A stretch of DNA of 9,905 nt, from the NCBI GenBank assembly GCA_027064785.1, contig JAMOPE010000298.1, forward strand, positions 1-9,905. The letters are read 5' to 3'. Within the stretch, counting starts at the first letter, position 1, and each line of letters starts with the position of its first letter. The notes beneath the pieces are model-generated. The model was given only the letters and a program-made list of their open reading frames with translations. It searched no databases and was not told the origin of the DNA. The position numbers and the translations under genes are program-made. Below, one piece after another: positions 1-7,286 of this stretch. The DNA is from Geobacteraceae bacterium (GTDB lineage Bacteria; Desulfobacterota; Desulfuromonadia; Desulfuromonadales; Geopsychrobacteraceae).

Positions 1-556
1 TGTTGGAGATGATCTTAATCTGTTCAAAGATCGCTTTGACCAGGATCGGTGCCAGGCCCAGTGATGGCTCATCAAGGAGGAGCATTTCGGGGTCACACAT
101 CAGCGACCGGCCAATGGCGAGCATCTGCTGCTCTCCTCCGGAGAGCGTTCCGGCCAATTGCTTGCGGCGTTCTTTAAGTCGGGGAAACAGTTGATAAACC
201 CAGTCGAGGGTCTCTTTATTGACCTTGCTTTTAACGAAAGCCCCCAGCATCAGGTTTTCTTCAACAGTCAGGATACCAAAGACCCGGCGTCCCTCGGGAG
301 ATTGGCTGATTCCCAGTTTGACAATTTTGTGGGCCGGCATCTGGGTTAGTTCGTGCCCCTTGAACTTGATCGAGCCCGATTTTGCTTTCAGCAGTTGGCT
401 GATGGTGCGCATTGTCGTCGTTTTCCCGGCACCGTTGGCGCCGAGGATTGTGACGATCTCCCCTTTTTTGACTTCAAGGGAGATTCCTTTGATGGCAGCG
501 ATACTGCCGTAAGAGACTTCAAGGTCTTTTATTTCAAACAGGACATCGCTACTCAT
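1..556 (-). CDS. livF: LivF, ABC transporter ATPase (C-terminus cut by window edge)
   Basis: This is the second ATPase of a branched-chain/hydrophobic amino-acid (HAAT) ABC importer; it drives uptake at the inner face of the cytoplasmic membrane as a partner of LivG. Translating the minus strand from the ATG at 556-554 gives 185 codons with no stop before the edge; the family is usually about 235-240 residues, so roughly 50 C-terminal residues, including the H-loop region, are missing. Visible motifs are Walker A GANGAGKTT at residues 39-47, the LivF-typical SPEGRRVF at 86-93 where other ABC ATPases have the Q-loop, signature LSGGEQQ at 138-144, and Walker B MLLLDEP at 158-164. The start overlaps the livG stop by 8 nt and is preceded by GAGG (566-563), so translation is probably coupled. 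Identification is firm; substrate is inferred from context. Confidence 0.95.
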   Translation of the reverse strand, partial: MSSDVLFEIKDLEVSYGSIAAIKGISLEVKKGEIVTILGANGAGKTTTMRTISQLLKAKSGSIKFKGHELTQMPAHKIVKLGISQSPEGRRVFGILTVEENLMLGAFVKSKVNKETLDWVYQLFPRLKERRKQLAGTLSGGEQQMLAIGRSLMCDPEMLLLDEPSLGLAPILVKAIFEQIKIISN

Positions 557-1325
557 CGTCATCCTCACTTCCCAGATAAGCTTCAATAACCGCAGGATCC
601 TTCTGCACCTCTTCGGGTGTCCCCTCGGCGATTTTTTTGCCGAAGTTGATGACCGTCAGATAATCGGTGACTTCCATCACCATATCCATATCGTGTTCAA
701 TCAATAGAACGGTGACCCCTTTGTCGCGGATTTTGAAAATTGTTTCGAGTAACCCCATGGTTTCGCTGTCATTGAGTCCCGCTGCCGGTTCATCAAGAAT
801 CAACAGGGTTGGATCGACAGCCATCGCACGGGCCATCTCGACCCGCCGCTGGACTCCGTAGGGGAGGGAGCCGGTCGGAGTTGCCGCAAACTCACTAAGG
901 TTGAAAAACTCAAGTTGCTCTTCAACTTTGTGCCAGTTGTCCAGCTCATCACGTCGTGATGCAGGGGTGTGGATAATGCCATGGAACAATGTCTGTTTGC
1001 TCTTAATGTGGCGACCGCTCATGATGTTTTCAGCAACCGACATCTGACTGAAGAGGCGAATCGTCTGAAATGTCCGGACGATGCCGCGGTCAACAATCTG
1101 ATAAGGGGTCAGCCCGCGAATTTCTTCACCGCGCCATTTCACTGAGCCCTCTTCCGATTTGTAGATTCCGGTGATGCAATTAAAAACGGTGGTTTTGCCG
1201 GCGCCGTTAGGTCCGATAATACCGTAAATCTGACCATCCTTAACTGTAAAAGAGAGGTCATCGACGGCGGTCAATCCACCGAAACGTTTGGTGACGTTGG
1301 TCAGGATCAGTTCGTTATGCGCCAT
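549..1325 (-). CDS. livG: LivG, ABC transporter ATPase
   Basis: This is the first ATPase of the HAAT importer and would pair with LivF beneath the LivH/LivM channel. The 258 residues match the family's usual 250-260. Walker A GPNGAGKT is at 38-45, the Q-loop glutamine is Q87 in RTFQ, the LivG-style signature LPYGVQRR is at 154-161 in place of classical LSGGQ, Walker B LLILDEP is at 174-180 and the H-loop histidine is H211. The long insertion around 105-130 and the C-terminal AYLG motif (249-252) are normal for LivG rather than LivF; a short acidic tail (EDDDE) ends the protein. The ATG at 1325 has AAGGAA (1338-1333) seven bases upstream and overlaps the livM end by 11 nt. All catalytic residues are present, so the enzyme should be functional. 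Confidence 0.96.
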   Translation of the reverse strand: MAHNELILTNVTKRFGGLTAVDDLSFTVKDGQIYGIIGPNGAGKTTVFNCITGIYKSEEGSVKWRGEEIRGLTPYQIVDRGIVRTFQTIRLFSQMSVAENIMSGRHIKSKQTLFHGIIHTPASRRDELDNWHKVEEQLEFFNLSEFAATPTGSLPYGVQRRVEMARAMAVDPTLLILDEPAAGLNDSETMGLLETIFKIRDKGVTVLLIEHDMDMVMEVTDYLTVINFGKKIAEGTPEEVQKDPAVIEAYLGSEDDDE

Positions 1326-2271
1326 GGTTCGATTCCTTGATCAAGAACTTGGGAATTTTGCCGAAGCTGGCGGGCCAGATACCGCGAGGGCGGAGGATCA
1401 TTGCCAGGATCATTGCAAAACCAAAAATAAAGAAGCGCCAGGTGGCAAACTCACGGAAGATTTCGGGGAGGACGAACATCACGAACACCCCGATGAGGAT
1501 TCCGGGAATTGATGAGCCACCGACCAGAACAATACTGAAGAACAGGACCGACTGGATAAACTCAAAGGCTTCAGGGCTGACAGCCGAGTACTGAGTGGCA
1601 AAGACGGTTCCAGCCAGTCCGGCAATCCCTGCTCCGAGTGCGAAAGCAAAGATTTTATAAATACGGGTGTTGATGCCGATACTTTCGGCGGCCAACTGAT
1701 CTTCGCGCAGGTAGTGAAGGGCGCGGCCCGCTTTACTTTTTTCGAGATTCCGCATAACAAACAGTGTCAGCAGGAGAACAGCAAAAGCAAAGTAGTAGAC
1801 CGAGATTTGACTGGTTAATTGTGTGCCGAAGATACTGATCGAATCGAGTCCGAAGATCCCGTTGGGGCCACCGGTTACACCACCGAGGTTGTTCTGAACG
1901 ACCTGAACAAAGACGATGTTAAAGCCGATGGTTGTGACTAGCAGGTAATCACCACGCAGGTGGACAATCGGCCCGGCAAGGAGGACGCCGAAGATAGCTG
2001 GAAGGATGATTGCAACCGGAATCGTTGCCAGCATCGGCCAGCCATATTGTGAGTTGAGGATCGCTGTAATGTAGGCACCCATGCCGAAAAATAGCGCCTG
2101 CCCCATATTGAACATCCCCGCTTTGCCCAAGATAATATCCTGAGACAGGGCGACGACGGTAAAAATCAAAAAGGTGATGGCGACCGCCTGCCAGCGCGAA
2201 TTGAGCAGGTTCGGCAGGATCGCCATGACGACTATAAAGGCTGGAAAGCCGAAACGTTCTAGATTTTTCAT
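1315..2271 (-). CDS. livM: LivM, ABC transporter permease
   Basis: This is the larger of the two inner-membrane permease subunits of the HAAT importer. The 318-residue protein is almost wholly hydrophobic with about eight to ten membrane segments. Family marks are SQDIILGKAGMFNMGQALF (43-61), TGGPNGI (133-139), the cytoplasmic EAA-type coupling loop around SKAGRALHYLREDQLAAES (179-197), which contacts the ATPases, and the C-terminal RPRGIWP (294-300). There is no N-terminal extension of the kind seen in E. coli LivM (425 aa); this compact form is common in other bacteria. The start ATG shares one base with the livH stop (TGATG), with GGAG (2283-2280) eight bases upstream, so translation is coupled to livH. 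Assignment to the permease family is secure; the transported amino acid cannot be read from it. Confidence 0.95.
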   Translation of the reverse strand: MKNLERFGFPAFIVVMAILPNLLNSRWQAVAITFLIFTVVALSQDIILGKAGMFNMGQALFFGMGAYITAILNSQYGWPMLATIPVAIILPAIFGVLLAGPIVHLRGDYLLVTTIGFNIVFVQVVQNNLGGVTGGPNGIFGLDSISIFGTQLTSQISVYYFAFAVLLLTLFVMRNLEKSKAGRALHYLREDQLAAESIGINTRIYKIFAFALGAGIAGLAGTVFATQYSAVSPEAFEFIQSVLFFSIVLVGGSSIPGILIGVFVMFVLPEIFREFATWRFFIFGFAMILAMILRPRGIWPASFGKIPKFLIKESNHGA

Positions 2272-3167
2272 CAGACTTTCTCCGCAACCCGCTCACCGAG
2301 AAGCCCGGTAGGACGGACAATCAAAATGAGGATCAAAAGGATAAAGGTAAATGCATCGGCCCAGGTACTTGAGACGTACCCGGCAATAAATGCCTGAAAT
2401 AATCCCAGCAACATTCCACCGAGCATCGCGCCGGGAATATTGCCAATCCCGCCAAGGATTGCGGCGATGAAGGCGTAAAGGCCGTACTGCCAGCCCATAT
2501 TGAAGGTAATGCCGCGATAATAGAGACCGATAAACAGACCACCGACAGCCCCAAGAGAAGAGCCGATGACGAAGATCAGGGCGATGACGTTGTTGACATT
2601 GATTCCCATCAGGCGGGCGGCATCCTGATCGATAGCGCTGGCACGGATGGCTGCACCCATGCGGGTTTTTTCAACGAACAGGTAGAGAGCAATCATCAGG
2701 ATCAGTGACAACACCAAAATTATCACCTGAATCAGGCTGATAACGACGCCGCCGAAATCCCAGTAGACCTGTGGAACCAACTCGGGGAAAATCCGCATCT
2801 GTGGACCCCATATCAGCATGATGCCGTTCTGGATGACCAAGCTGGCACCTAATGCTGAAACAACGGCTGAGAGACGTGGTGCCTCGCGGAGAGGACGATA
2901 GGCGAGCCGCTCCAGCAAAATTCCGACACACGCCATAGCAACAGCTGCCAGCAGGAAGATGGCGATGACGGCAACCAGTGATGTTGCCTGTCCCAGAACC
3001 TGGGTGTAAATGGTCAGCCCGACAAAAGCCGAGGCGGCGACCATATCACCGTGGGCGAAGTTGATCAGCTTCATAACACCGTAAACCATGGTGTAACCGA
3101 GAGCTACCAGCGCAAACATACTGCCGATGGTCAGGCCGTTTGCTAATTGTTGCAGAAAGATATCCAT
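2271..3167 (-). CDS. livH: LivH, ABC transporter permease
   Basis: This is the smaller inner-membrane permease of the HAAT importer, forming the translocation channel with LivM. The length of 298 residues is typical. The N-terminal segment carries the LivH hallmark INFAHGDM (35-42). The cytoplasmic coupling loop is GAAIRASAIDQDAARLMGI (171-189), and the chain ends in RPTGLLGE (285-292). Roughly eight hydrophobic segments are visible. The ATG at 3167 is preceded by AGGAG (3182-3178) with a 10-base spacer. A 171-nt gap with two inverted repeats separates this gene from livK upstream, whereas downstream it runs directly into livM. This fits high expression of the binding protein and lower expression of the membrane parts from one transcript, which is an inference. 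Confidence 0.95.
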   Translation of the reverse strand: MDIFLQQLANGLTIGSMFALVALGYTMVYGVMKLINFAHGDMVAASAFVGLTIYTQVLGQATSLVAVIAIFLLAAVAMACVGILLERLAYRPLREAPRLSAVVSALGASLVIQNGIMLIWGPQMRIFPELVPQVYWDFGGVVISLIQVIILVLSLILMIALYLFVEKTRMGAAIRASAIDQDAARLMGINVNNVIALIFVIGSSLGAVGGLFIGLYYRGITFNMGWQYGLYAFIAAILGGIGNIPGAMLGGMLLGLFQAFIAGYVSSTWADAFTFILLILILIVRPTGLLGERVAEKV

Positions 3168-3224
3168 GGAAAACCTGCTCCTGTCGTTTTGATCTGAATC
3201 ATTTCTTGCGTCTGCTGTTCACAG

Positions 3225-3255
3225 GTCAAAAGGGGAACTTTTCTCCCATTTTGAC
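3225..3255. repeat. Inverted repeat in livK-livH gap
   Basis: The arms GTCAAAA (3225-3231) and TTTTGAC (3249-3255) are perfectly complementary. The inner part can extend with GGG pairing to CCC after a one-base bulge. There is no T-run after it on the minus strand, so it does not look like a terminator. It could be an mRNA structure protecting or shaping the 5' end of the livHMGF segment. Only the sequence symmetry is seen; any role is unproven. Confidence 0.45.
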
Positions 3256-3270
3256 GTCTGAAAGGCAGAG

Positions 3271-3317
3271 AAAGGGGGGCGAAAGCGCCTTGCAGGCATT
3301 CCCCCGCCCCCTTTTTT
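3271..3317. terminator. Hairpin between livK and livH, weak terminator or mRNA stabiliser
   Basis: The arms 3271-3281 (AAAGGGGGGCG) and 3305-3315 (CGCCCCCTTTT) form an 11-bp stem with one G-T pair. The 23-nt loop contains a smaller GCC/GGC hairpin. Read on the plus strand the stem runs into six Ts (3312-3317), but no convergent plus-strand gene is present. In the direction actually transcribed (minus) only TTTCTCT follows, so full termination is doubtful. It begins 22 nt beyond the livK stop. Such structures between a periplasmic binding protein gene and its permease genes are known to reduce readthrough or stabilise the upstream message. That role is inferred here. Confidence 0.5.
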
Positions 3318-3338
3318 GTGCTTATCGAGATTCAGGTT

Positions 3339-4469
3339 TTATTGAGCGTGAACAATCTTGTAGCTGTTATCGGCCTGAATTTCTTTTACGACGTAAGCGC
3401 CGCCTTTACGGTTACCGTCTTTTGCAAAGGAGATTGAACCGGTAATCCCTTCAAGAGGCTTGTCCATGTTGTGGAGATAATCGGCTGCTTTTTTGGTGTC
3501 AAAGCTTTGATTGTGCTCCATAGCGTGGATGATTGCCCGCATGCCATCAATGTTCATCAGACCCCAGATGGATGGTGGCATCATGCCGTATGTTTTCTGG
3601 TAATCGGCAATGAAAGTCTTAGCAATGTCGTAGGGGAGGGCATCAGGTGATGGAACGTTGATAATGTAAGCACCTTGTGCGGAAGAACCGGCCAGTTTTG
3701 AAAAGTCCGGGTTGTCATTAGCATCGCCACCAATGAAGTCAGCCTTGATTCCCAGGGCTTTCTGTTGTGCACGTAATTGACCACCGTCGCTGTAGTAACC
3801 GGCAAAGAAGATGACGTCCGGTTTTTTAGATTTGATGTTGGTCAGGACCGGGGTGAAGTTCTGGGAGTCGGCTTTGATTTTAGCGTAAGTGACAACATTG
3901 CCACCGGCTTTTTTGATCTCAGCAATCGTTGCTTCGGCGAGGCCGGCAGCGTAGCTGGAGAAGTCAGAGACAACGGCAATGCTCTTATAGCCTTTGACAT
4001 TAACCATGTAGTTTGCAGCAAAAGCAGCTTCGGCACTGTTGGGGAATGAATTCCGTAGGAATGTCCAGTAGCCATGCTCGGTCAAGCTGTCAGCGGTGCC
4101 GTCAGATGTTTGCAATACGCCGGCATTGAAGTAGGTTTTCTGAGCAGCTTCGGCACATGTTGAGGTGTAAGAACCGATAACCATCGAAACACCCTTGTTG
4201 ACGAGGTCTTTCGCACAGATAGCAGCTGCCATTGCAGTGCCCTGGTCATCGCATGGGATAACTTCAATCTGCTTGCCCATGACGCCACCTTTGGCGTTGA
4301 TTTGTGCAGCGATCAGACGTACACCGTTTTCGATGCCCTGACCTTCGTTAGCGTAGCTACCAGTGATCGGTGCCTGAACTCCGACTTTTAGAGTGTCTGC
4401 CCAGGAAAGACCGGCCATCATGGCAACGGCACAGAGAGTGAGCATTACGTTACGGATTGTTCTTTTCAT
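3339..4469 (-). CDS. livK: LivK-type periplasmic amino-acid binding protein
   Basis: This is the extracytoplasmic solute receptor of the HAAT importer. It binds the amino acid in the periplasm and delivers it to LivH/LivM. The 376-residue precursor starts with a clear Sec signal peptide: basic MKRTIRN, a hydrophobic core (8-22) and a likely cleavage after SWA at residue 24. Cys13 is not in a lipobox, so the protein should be soluble. The mature part is a type 1 periplasmic-binding fold: KVGVQAPITGSYA (28-40), the ligand-contact region GSYTSTCAEAA (99-109) and TSDGT (121-125), and a second lobe from about 140. Cys73 and Cys85 are placed to form the disulfide usual in LivJ/LivK relatives. A strong AGGAGG (4480-4475) lies five bases from the ATG. 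The proline genes upstream make proline a plausible ligand, but Leu/Ile/Val or a broad range cannot be excluded. Confidence 0.93.
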   Translation of the reverse strand: MKRTIRNVMLTLCAVAMMAGLSWADTLKVGVQAPITGSYANEGQGIENGVRLIAAQINAKGGVMGKQIEVIPCDDQGTAMAAAICAKDLVNKGVSMVIGSYTSTCAEAAQKTYFNAGVLQTSDGTADSLTEHGYWTFLRNSFPNSAEAAFAANYMVNVKGYKSIAVVSDFSSYAAGLAEATIAEIKKAGGNVVTYAKIKADSQNFTPVLTNIKSKKPDVIFFAGYYSDGGQLRAQQKALGIKADFIGGDANDNPDFSKLAGSSAQGAYIINVPSPDALPYDIAKTFIADYQKTYGMMPPSIWGLMNIDGMRAIIHAMEHNQSFDTKKAADYLHNMDKPLEGITGSISFAKDGNRKGGAYVVKEIQADNSYKIVHAQ

Positions 4470-4582
4470 GTGTTCCTCCTCGTCAATGGTTTTAAAACAA
4501 CGTGTTCCAACAAAATAGCCTTCCCCGCCACGGTTGGTGAAGATGCGGCAGGTGACGTCATTAAATTAGCAGAAATCTGTTA

Positions 4583-5491
4583 TCAATGCTTGCCTAAACC
4601 GAACATTTGCTTGAGTGCGTGCTGAGCAATGGTCGGATTTTCCTTGAGCCGGCGTTTGGAATAGGGGAGCCAGTCCTCACCATAGGGGACATAGATTCTT
4701 AACCGATGTCCAGCGGCCAGAATGATTTTACGCATTTCCTCATCAACACCGAGAAGCATTTGGAACTCATACTGGTCAGGCTTCAATCCCATTTTACGAA
4801 TCAGGTGCATTGCTTCAAATACCAGCAGCTCGTCGTGGGTTGCAATGCCGACATAGGCTCCCTGCTTAAAGAGTTGCTCAAGGGAAGTGATATAGTTGCG
4901 ATTGATAGCCTGGGGATTTTTCCATGCGTCGAGACGTGATTCGATATAAATCCCTTTGCACAGGCGGTAGTTCTGATAGCCGTCGGCCAGATCGACAATA
5001 TCCTGTGGTGTCCGGCGCAGGTAGCCCTGGAAGGCAGTACCAACATGACCGGGGAATTCTTCACGCAACCTACGGAAGAAGTCGAACGTATCGTCGACAA
5101 CGGGAACGTCCTCGATATCGATACGGACAAAGTTATTTAACTCGGCTGCCAAAGCTACGAGTTCATGGATAATTTCAAAACATTTTTCTTTGTCGATCAG
5201 TAAACCCATCTGGGTTGGTTTGATCGACAGATTGGCGTCAAGTTTTTCCCGATCAATGGTGCGGAGGATATTTAATCCCTCTTCCTTGAAGCTGACGGCC
5301 TGATGAATCCCGGTGATAAATTCACCCAGAATGTCAATGGTTGTCATTATCCCCTGCTGATTGAGATCTTTTGTCACTCTGACGGCATCGTCGAGAGTTG
5401 ATCCGGCGATATAGCCCTTAGCAAAGTGGCTGACAATCGGCTTTGGGACGTGCATGATGGTTTTTGAAACAGCGTAATTAAAAAGAGACAT
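4583..5491 (-). CDS. Proline dehydrogenase, monofunctional
   Basis: This FAD enzyme oxidises L-proline to 1-pyrroline-5-carboxylate and passes electrons to membrane quinone. At 302 residues it is the single-domain form, like the Thermus ProDH, not the long PutA fusion. The fold is a TIM barrel: SIKPTQ (89-94) supplies the conserved lysine, VRIDIED (122-128) and GTAFQGYLRR (151-160) are barrel strands, LCKGIYIES (177-185) is family-typical, and the C-terminal YVPYGEDWLPYSKRR (267-281) is the substrate-site signature. By comparison with E. coli PutA, Y267, Y277, R280 and R281 correspond to Tyr540, Tyr552, Arg555 and Arg556, which bind proline. The ATG at 5491 has GGTGGAG (5500-5494) just upstream. 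It lies 74 nt after pruA and 113 nt before livK. The gene may be named putA, putB or prodh in different annotations, so no symbol is given. Confidence 0.95.
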   Translation of the reverse strand: MSLFNYAVSKTIMHVPKPIVSHFAKGYIAGSTLDDAVRVTKDLNQQGIMTTIDILGEFITGIHQAVSFKEEGLNILRTIDREKLDANLSIKPTQMGLLIDKEKCFEIIHELVALAAELNNFVRIDIEDVPVVDDTFDFFRRLREEFPGHVGTAFQGYLRRTPQDIVDLADGYQNYRLCKGIYIESRLDAWKNPQAINRNYITSLEQLFKQGAYVGIATHDELLVFEAMHLIRKMGLKPDQYEFQMLLGVDEEMRKIILAAGHRLRIYVPYGEDWLPYSKRRLKENPTIAQHALKQMFGLGKH

Positions 5492-5525
5492 AGCTCCACC
5501 CTGATGTAGTAATTGTGAAAAGAGT

Positions 5526-5557
5526 GGTTCCCTCCGCCAGCATTGCCGGAGGGAACC
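5526..5557 (-). terminator. Perfect hairpin between pruA and proline dehydrogenase gene
   Basis: An exact 11-bp inverted repeat, GGTTCCCTCCG (5526-5536) and CGGAGGGAACC (5547-5557), encloses a 10-nt loop. It begins 8 nt after the pruA stop. In the transcribed direction it is followed by ACTCTTTTC, giving only four consecutive Ts set four bases from the stem. That suggests partial termination or RNA 3'-end protection rather than a full stop, because the proline dehydrogenase start is only 34 nt further on and no promoter is evident between. It would lower expression of the downstream genes relative to pruA. Confidence 0.6.
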
Positions 5558-5565
5558 TGTCCGTT

Positions 5566-7215
5566 TTACTCTGCGTCCATAAAGGGATATTCAAAACTCT
5601 GTGGCGGAACAAAGTTCTCTTTAATTGAGCGGACCGAGACCCAGCGCATCAGGTTTTGCTTGCTGCCAGCCTTATCGTTAGTTCCTGAAGCGCGTCCACC
5701 ACCGAACGGTTGCTGGCCGACAACGGCACCAGTCGGTTTATCATTGATGTAGAAGTTGCCCGAAGCGTTTTCAAGTTTTGCCAAAGCCACGGTTACGGCG
5801 GTACGGTCCTGGGCGAAGATAGCCCCGGTCAGACTGTAAGGTGAGGTCTGATCGCACAGCTCCAGTGCTGCTTCGTAGTCGTCATCCTTGTAGCAATAGA
5901 GGGTCATGACCGGGCCGAAGATCTCTTCTTCCATTGTTTTGAAATGGGGATTGGTGGTGGTGATGACGGTTGGCTCAATGAAGAAACCTTTGCTGTCATC
6001 GTATTTTCCGCCAATGATGATTTCGGCGTCGTCGGCAGCCGCCGCATAATCGATGTACTGGGTGATGGTGCTGAATGCAGCACGATCAATCACAGCGTTG
6101 ACAAAATTGCCGAAGTCACAGACATCGCCCATCTTGATCTGATCGGTCTGGGATTTCAGCTCAGCCAGAACCGGCTCCCAGAGAGATTCAGGGATGTAGG
6201 CACGGGAGGCGGCGGAGCATTTTTGTCCCTGATACTCGAAGGCACCCCGGACGATGCCGGTTGCCAGTGCTTTTACGTTGGCTGATGCGTGGGCGAAGAC
6301 AAAGTCTTTACCGCCGGTCTCACCAACGATCCGTGGGTATGTTTTGTATTTATCTGCAGCAATGTTGTTGCCGATCTGCTTCCACATACTTTGGAAAACA
6401 GCGGTGCTGCCGGTAAAGTGGATACCGTTGAAGTCCGGGCTATCAAGGCAGATGTTGCCGACGTCGCTTCCTGAACCGGGAACGAAGTTGATGACACCGT
6501 CGGGCATACCGGCTTCCTGAAGTAGTTTCATGAAATAGTAAGGAGCGAAAACGGCAGAGGATGCCGGTTTCCAGACTACGGTGTTGCCCATGATTGCCGG
6601 TGCGGTCGGTAAATTTCCGGCAATTGCGGTGAAGTTGAATGGTGCAACCGCAAAAACGAATCCTTCAAGGGGGCGATGCTGCACGTAGTTCCAGATTGGT
6701 GATGGTGAGTGAAGCGGTTGATCGGCATAAACTTCCTGAGCAAAGTAGACGTTGAAGCGGAGGAAATCGATCAGCTCACAGGCAGCATCAATTTCGGCCT
6801 GAAAGGGGTTCTTACTGATATTGAGCATGGTTGCTGCATTGATAAGAAAGCGATACGGTCCTGCCAGTAATTCAGCTGCTTTCAGGAAAATAGCGGCCCG
6901 TTCTTCCCAGCGCAGAGCTTGCCAGACCGGCTTTGCCGCCATCGCTGCATCAATAGCCATCTGTACTTCTTTAGCACCGGCTTTGTGGTACTGCCCCAAC
7001 TCAATGGAGTGGTCGTGTGGGCAAGCCACTTTTGCAGTGTTGCCGGTACGAATCTCTTTTCCTCCGATGATCAATGGGATATCGATTTTTTCGGACTTCA
7101 ACTGATCCAGAGCGTCTCTGATTTTCTGCCGCTCGGGGGTTCCCGGGGCATAGGACAGAACCGGCTCGTTTTGGGGAAATGGAATTCTGATTGCAGCATT
7201 ATTCAGAACGGACAT
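5566..7215 (-). CDS. pruA: 1-Pyrroline-5-carboxylate (glutamate semialdehyde) dehydrogenase
   Basis: This enzyme oxidises L-glutamate 5-semialdehyde to glutamate with NAD+, the second step of proline breakdown, in the cytoplasm. The 549-residue protein is an aldehyde dehydrogenase of the ALDH4A1 (mitochondrial P5CDH) type. It shares stretches I recognise from that family: NEPVL near the start, AEIDAACELIDFLRFN (140-155), GLEGF-like PLEGF (182-186), PFNFTAI (192-198), FGGGRASGTNDK (504-515). The catalytic cysteine is C333 in GQKCSAASR, the general-base glutamate is E299 in GETGGK, the oxyanion asparagine is N194, and EIFGP is at 431-435. I chose the ATG at 7215 because AAGGAGA sits five bases upstream. 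Extending the frame to 7287 would use TTG and run through the sigma-54 promoter. It is first in the apparent proline operon. Confidence 0.96.
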   Translation of the reverse strand: MSVLNNAAIRIPFPQNEPVLSYAPGTPERQKIRDALDQLKSEKIDIPLIIGGKEIRTGNTAKVACPHDHSIELGQYHKAGAKEVQMAIDAAMAAKPVWQALRWEERAAIFLKAAELLAGPYRFLINAATMLNISKNPFQAEIDAACELIDFLRFNVYFAQEVYADQPLHSPSPIWNYVQHRPLEGFVFAVAPFNFTAIAGNLPTAPAIMGNTVVWKPASSAVFAPYYFMKLLQEAGMPDGVINFVPGSGSDVGNICLDSPDFNGIHFTGSTAVFQSMWKQIGNNIAADKYKTYPRIVGETGGKDFVFAHASANVKALATGIVRGAFEYQGQKCSAASRAYIPESLWEPVLAELKSQTDQIKMGDVCDFGNFVNAVIDRAAFSTITQYIDYAAAADDAEIIIGGKYDDSKGFFIEPTVITTTNPHFKTMEEEIFGPVMTLYCYKDDDYEAALELCDQTSPYSLTGAIFAQDRTAVTVALAKLENASGNFYINDKPTGAVVGQQPFGGGRASGTNDKAGSKQNLMRWVSVRSIKENFVPPQSFEYPFMDAE

Positions 7216-7220
7216 GGGAT

Positions 7221-7227
7221 TCTCCTT
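7221..7227 (-). promoter_or_regulatory. Shine-Dalgarno site deciding the pruA start
   Basis: On the minus strand AAGGAGA is followed by a five-base spacer (ATCCC) and then ATG at 7215. It is the only good ribosome-binding site in front of the aldehyde dehydrogenase domain, and it rules out the 24-residue N-terminal extension that the open frame would allow. Confidence 0.85.
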
Positions 7228-7270
7228 ATTTATGTGGTGCAAAGTTATTGTTGTTAACGGCAAGGAACAT

Positions 7271-7286
7271 AGCAATGAGGATGCCA
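7271..7286 (-). promoter_or_regulatory. Sigma-54 (-24/-12) promoter of pruA
   Basis: The minus strand reads TGGCAT-CCTCA-TTGCT (7286 to 7271) against the RpoN consensus TGGCAC-N5-TTGC(A/T). The invariant GG and GC are exactly ten bases apart and only one consensus position (C to T) differs. Transcription should begin near 7260, giving a leader of about 45 nt before the pruA ATG. The gene directly upstream encodes a sigma-54 activator, which strongly supports the call. No comparable sigma-70 promoter stands out in this gap. Confidence 0.8.

Noticed and set aside
1949..2320. 123-codon minus-strand open frame overlapping livM and livH
   Set aside because: It is out of frame with two unmistakable permease genes and gives low-complexity Arg/Pro-rich sequence.
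4520..4542. CTTC/GAAG hairpin between the proline dehydrogenase gene and livK
   Set aside because: The stem is short with a mismatch and a wobble, and the following ATTTTGTT is only moderately T-rich; too weak to call a terminator or a promoter boundary.
4553..4560. TGACGTCA palindrome before livK
   Set aside because: A single 8-bp dyad with no second copy and no regulator known to me in this setting; likely chance.
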